Assembly (NCBI RefSeq): GCF_019969685.1
Contig: NZ_JAHXYZ010000002.1
Location: 558,001-622,000 of the forward strand
Source of the DNA: Microbacterium sp. EST19A
Lineage (GTDB): Bacteria > Actinomycetota > Actinomycetes > Actinomycetales > Microbacteriaceae
Length of the DNA stretch: 64,000 nt
Direction of reading: 5' to 3'
How positions within the stretch are numbered: position 1 is the stretch's first letter; each line of letters opens with the position of its first letter. The notes beneath the pieces are model-generated. The model did not search any database. It had not been told where the DNA came from and was given only the letters and a program-made list of their open reading frames with translations. Positions 62,439-64,000 of this stretch are shown here, in pieces. A program made the translations under genes and the position numbers.

Positions 62439-64000
62439 ACGCGGTCCCCGCGGATGACGAGGTCGTCCGCCACGTAGTACAGCGCCACGTCGATGTCTTC
62501 CAACGGCACCTCGAAGCGCCGGTGGTACGCGAGGCGGTACAGCGCGAGCTGCAGCATCCGCTCCTCGCGCTCCGCAGCAGTGCGCGGCGCCTTGCCCGTC
62601 TTCCAGTCGACGATCTCGATGCGCCCGCCGCGGTCGTCGCGCCGGTAGACGGCATCGAGCTTGCAGATGACGATGTGCGACTGCTCCGGATCGCCGGGTC
62701 CCGCGATGCCGGAGCCGAGCGCGAAGTCGATCTCGATCTCGACGGCGATCGGCTGCAGCAGTCCCCACTCGCTCCGCTCGAACGTCTGCTGCAGGGCTGC
62801 CAGGTCCGCCGTATCCGCGGCGGTGGTCGCTCCGTCGAGAGCGTCGTCGGAGCCGAACCCGGGATCGGACGGGACCTCGTCCTCGTCGAGCTCCCAGAGC
62901 GCTTCGTCGACGCGGCTTCCGACGCCCACGAGCTCGGAACGCTGCTCCACCCAGGCGTGGAACAGCGTGCCCAGGCGAGTCTGCCGATAGGGCCGCTCAG
63001 GCATCGGCCGCACGATGGACGACAACGTGCCGGCGAAGTCCGTGACGTAGTCCTTGAAGCGGGAGGCGGGAACGCGGGTCGGTGCGGCGGCATCCGTGCC
63101 CCGTTGACGGGCGGCCCGCTCCGCGAGCAGACGCGTGAGCTCGAGTGACGGCTGGGCGAGGCCAGAGCGAGCAGCGTCCTCCACAGCGGCCGCCGCCGCG
63201 GTCACGGCGCCTCGACGCGCTCCCAGCGGATCGAGCGGCCAGCGGAGCGTCGATCCCGGACCCTCATACGGATTCTCGTCGGGATCGACCGGGTCGATGG
63301 GATCCAGCCCCTGCACCTCGATGGCCTCGACGAGGTAGGGGCTCGGCGTGCGCGGGGCCTTCTGCCCCGCCCAGTGCGCTCCGCTGAGCAGCAGATCGGT
63401 GCGAGCGCGCGTCACGGCGACGTAGGCGAGGCGCCGCTCCTCCTGCTGCTGATATGCGCGGTAGGCGTCTTTGAACCGTTTGAGGGCTCCGCCCTGCGGG
63501 TTGGCCTTGGTCGCGCCACCCGACAGCGACGCCTGCGCGAGCTTCTGCCGTTTGTCCGGGTCGGGCTCCTCCCCCATCGCCTCGACCGGATCCCACTCGA
63601 AGCGCGGCAGTGCGTCGCGGTCGCCGCGCAGAGCGAACGGCACCACGCCGAAGCCGAACCAGCCGGACGTGTCGGAGACGCGGCTGGGCAGCTCGTCGAC
63701 CACCAGGCGCACGACGGCGACCGCGTCCCACTCCAGACCTTTCGAGCCGTGGATCGTGAGCAGCTGCACGACCCCCGGCTCCGGCGGCTCGGGCCGCGGC
63801 ATCAGCTCGTCGGTGCTCTCCGCCTTGTCGAGCCAGGCGAGCAGGCTGCCGATGGTGCCGCGATCGTCGGCGGCGAGGAAGGCGCGCACCTCGTCGGCGA
63901 AGGCACGGAGCTGCGTCGCGGCGATCCGCGCCGGCCCCCTCGTCTCGTTGGACGCCAACTCGATGTCGAGCCGCAGCTCGAGCTCGATGAGCCGGACCAG
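62384..64000 (-). CDS. AdnAB/RecB-like helicase-nuclease, C-terminal part (5' end beyond window)
   Basis: The reading frame stays open from its stop at 62384 to the window edge (about 539 codons). It has UvrD-family motif V (L-T-I-H-G-S-K-G-L-E-W-D) and motif VI (Y-V-A-V-T-R-A-R-T), then a C-terminal PD-(D/E)xK nuclease: F-H-A-W-V-E-Q-R (helix His), K-L-D-A-V (metal Asp) and I-V-D-W-K-T-G-K (Asp-Lys), Q-L-A-L-Y-R-L-A-Y-H. Such proteins resect double-strand breaks in actinobacteria as an AdnA-AdnB heterodimer; which subunit this is cannot be decided without the missing half. Confidence 0.9.
   Translation of the reverse strand: MVRLIELELRLDIELASNETRGPARIAATQLRAFADEVRAFLAADDRGTIGSLLAWLDKAESTDELMPRPEPPEPGVVQLLTIHGSKGLEWDAVAVVRLVVDELPSRVSDTSGWFGFGVVPFALRGDRDALPRFEWDPVEAMGEEPDPDKRQKLAQASLSGGATKANPQGGALKRFKDAYRAYQQQEERRLAYVAVTRARTDLLLSGAHWAGQKAPRTPSPYLVEAIEVQGLDPIDPVDPDENPYEGPGSTLRWPLDPLGARRGAVTAAAAAVEDAARSGLAQPSLELTRLLAERAARQRGTDAAAPTRVPASRFKDYVTDFAGTLSSIVRPMPERPYRQTRLGTLFHAWVEQRSELVGVGSRVDEALWELDEDEVPSDPGFGSDDALDGATTAADTADLAALQQTFERSEWGLLQPIAVEIEIDFALGSGIAGPGDPEQSHIVICKLDAVYRRDDRGGRIEIVDWKTGKAPRTAAEREERMLQLALYRLAYHRRFEVPLEDIDVALYYVADDLVIRGDRVYSEEELFQRWSAARAAR

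Noticed and set aside
1..64000. Mobile element or phage island explaining the glycan locus
   Set aside because: No transposase, integrase, phage gene or direct-repeat boundary was seen, and the tRNA gene at 50115 has no attachment-like repeat visible nearby.

Overview
The window is high-GC DNA from an actinobacterium, most likely a member of the Microbacteriaceae (Microbacterium-like). The evidence is strong G/C at codon third positions, many start codons placed 6-7 nt behind a TANNNT hexamer (leaderless transcription), LPxTG/LAxTG-type sorting signals, and a conserved actinobacterial block at the right end. No rRNA or other phylogenetic marker is present, so genus is an inference. Coding density is very high; the longest gene-free stretch is about 245 bp (36265-36510), and no insertion sequence, prophage or CRISPR array was seen.

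Positions 1-46250 are largely a cell-surface glycopolymer locus. It holds nucleotide-sugar genes (UDP-sugar 6-dehydrogenase, UDP-GlcNAc 2-epimerase-type enzyme, SDR, two DegT aminotransferases, Gfo/Idh oxidoreductase, two hexapeptide acyltransferases). It also holds an amidotransferase pair (HisH-like glutaminase plus a HisF-PseA/WbpG fusion), an asparagine-synthase-like protein without its nucleophilic Cys, about ten glycosyltransferases, two membrane acyltransferases and three CDP-glycerol-type transferases. Export is represented by two ABC systems (a full-length MsbA/PglK-like exporter and a Wzm/Wzt pair), and attachment by an LCP ligase. Together these enzymes match the set that in Pseudomonas makes UDP-2,3-diacetamido uronic acids and converts an acetamido to an acetamidino group, so an amidine-bearing surface sugar is predicted here. 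Embedded in the locus are a secreted FG-GAP repeat protein, a DUF4012 protein, a sortase-type wall protein, purE/purK, a PH-domain protein and birA.

Positions 46290-51800 hold an HtrA-like protease, a class I aminotransferase, a nitrilase-family amidase, the initiator tRNA-Met with its own promoter and a strong terminator, and an NCS1 permease.

Positions 51900-64000 are a conserved actinobacterial core block: UPF0182 membrane protein, PDZ/S16 protease, DUF2342 protein, ThiF/cyclodehydratase-like protein, UvrD-family helicase, NudC, a degenerate kinase-fold protein and the C-terminal half of an AdnAB/RecB-like helicase-nuclease. The order recalls the Mycobacterium tuberculosis Rv3193c-Rv3202c region.

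Regulation visible in the sequence: at least eleven starts carry a -10 hexamer 6-7 nt upstream with no Shine-Dalgarno. Three of these open tiny reading frames (9, 12 and 21 codons) that abut or overlap the start of a glycopolymer gene. Two of the three lie back to back around a palindrome at 13463-13472. The truncated acyltransferase at the left edge appears to use a CTG start.
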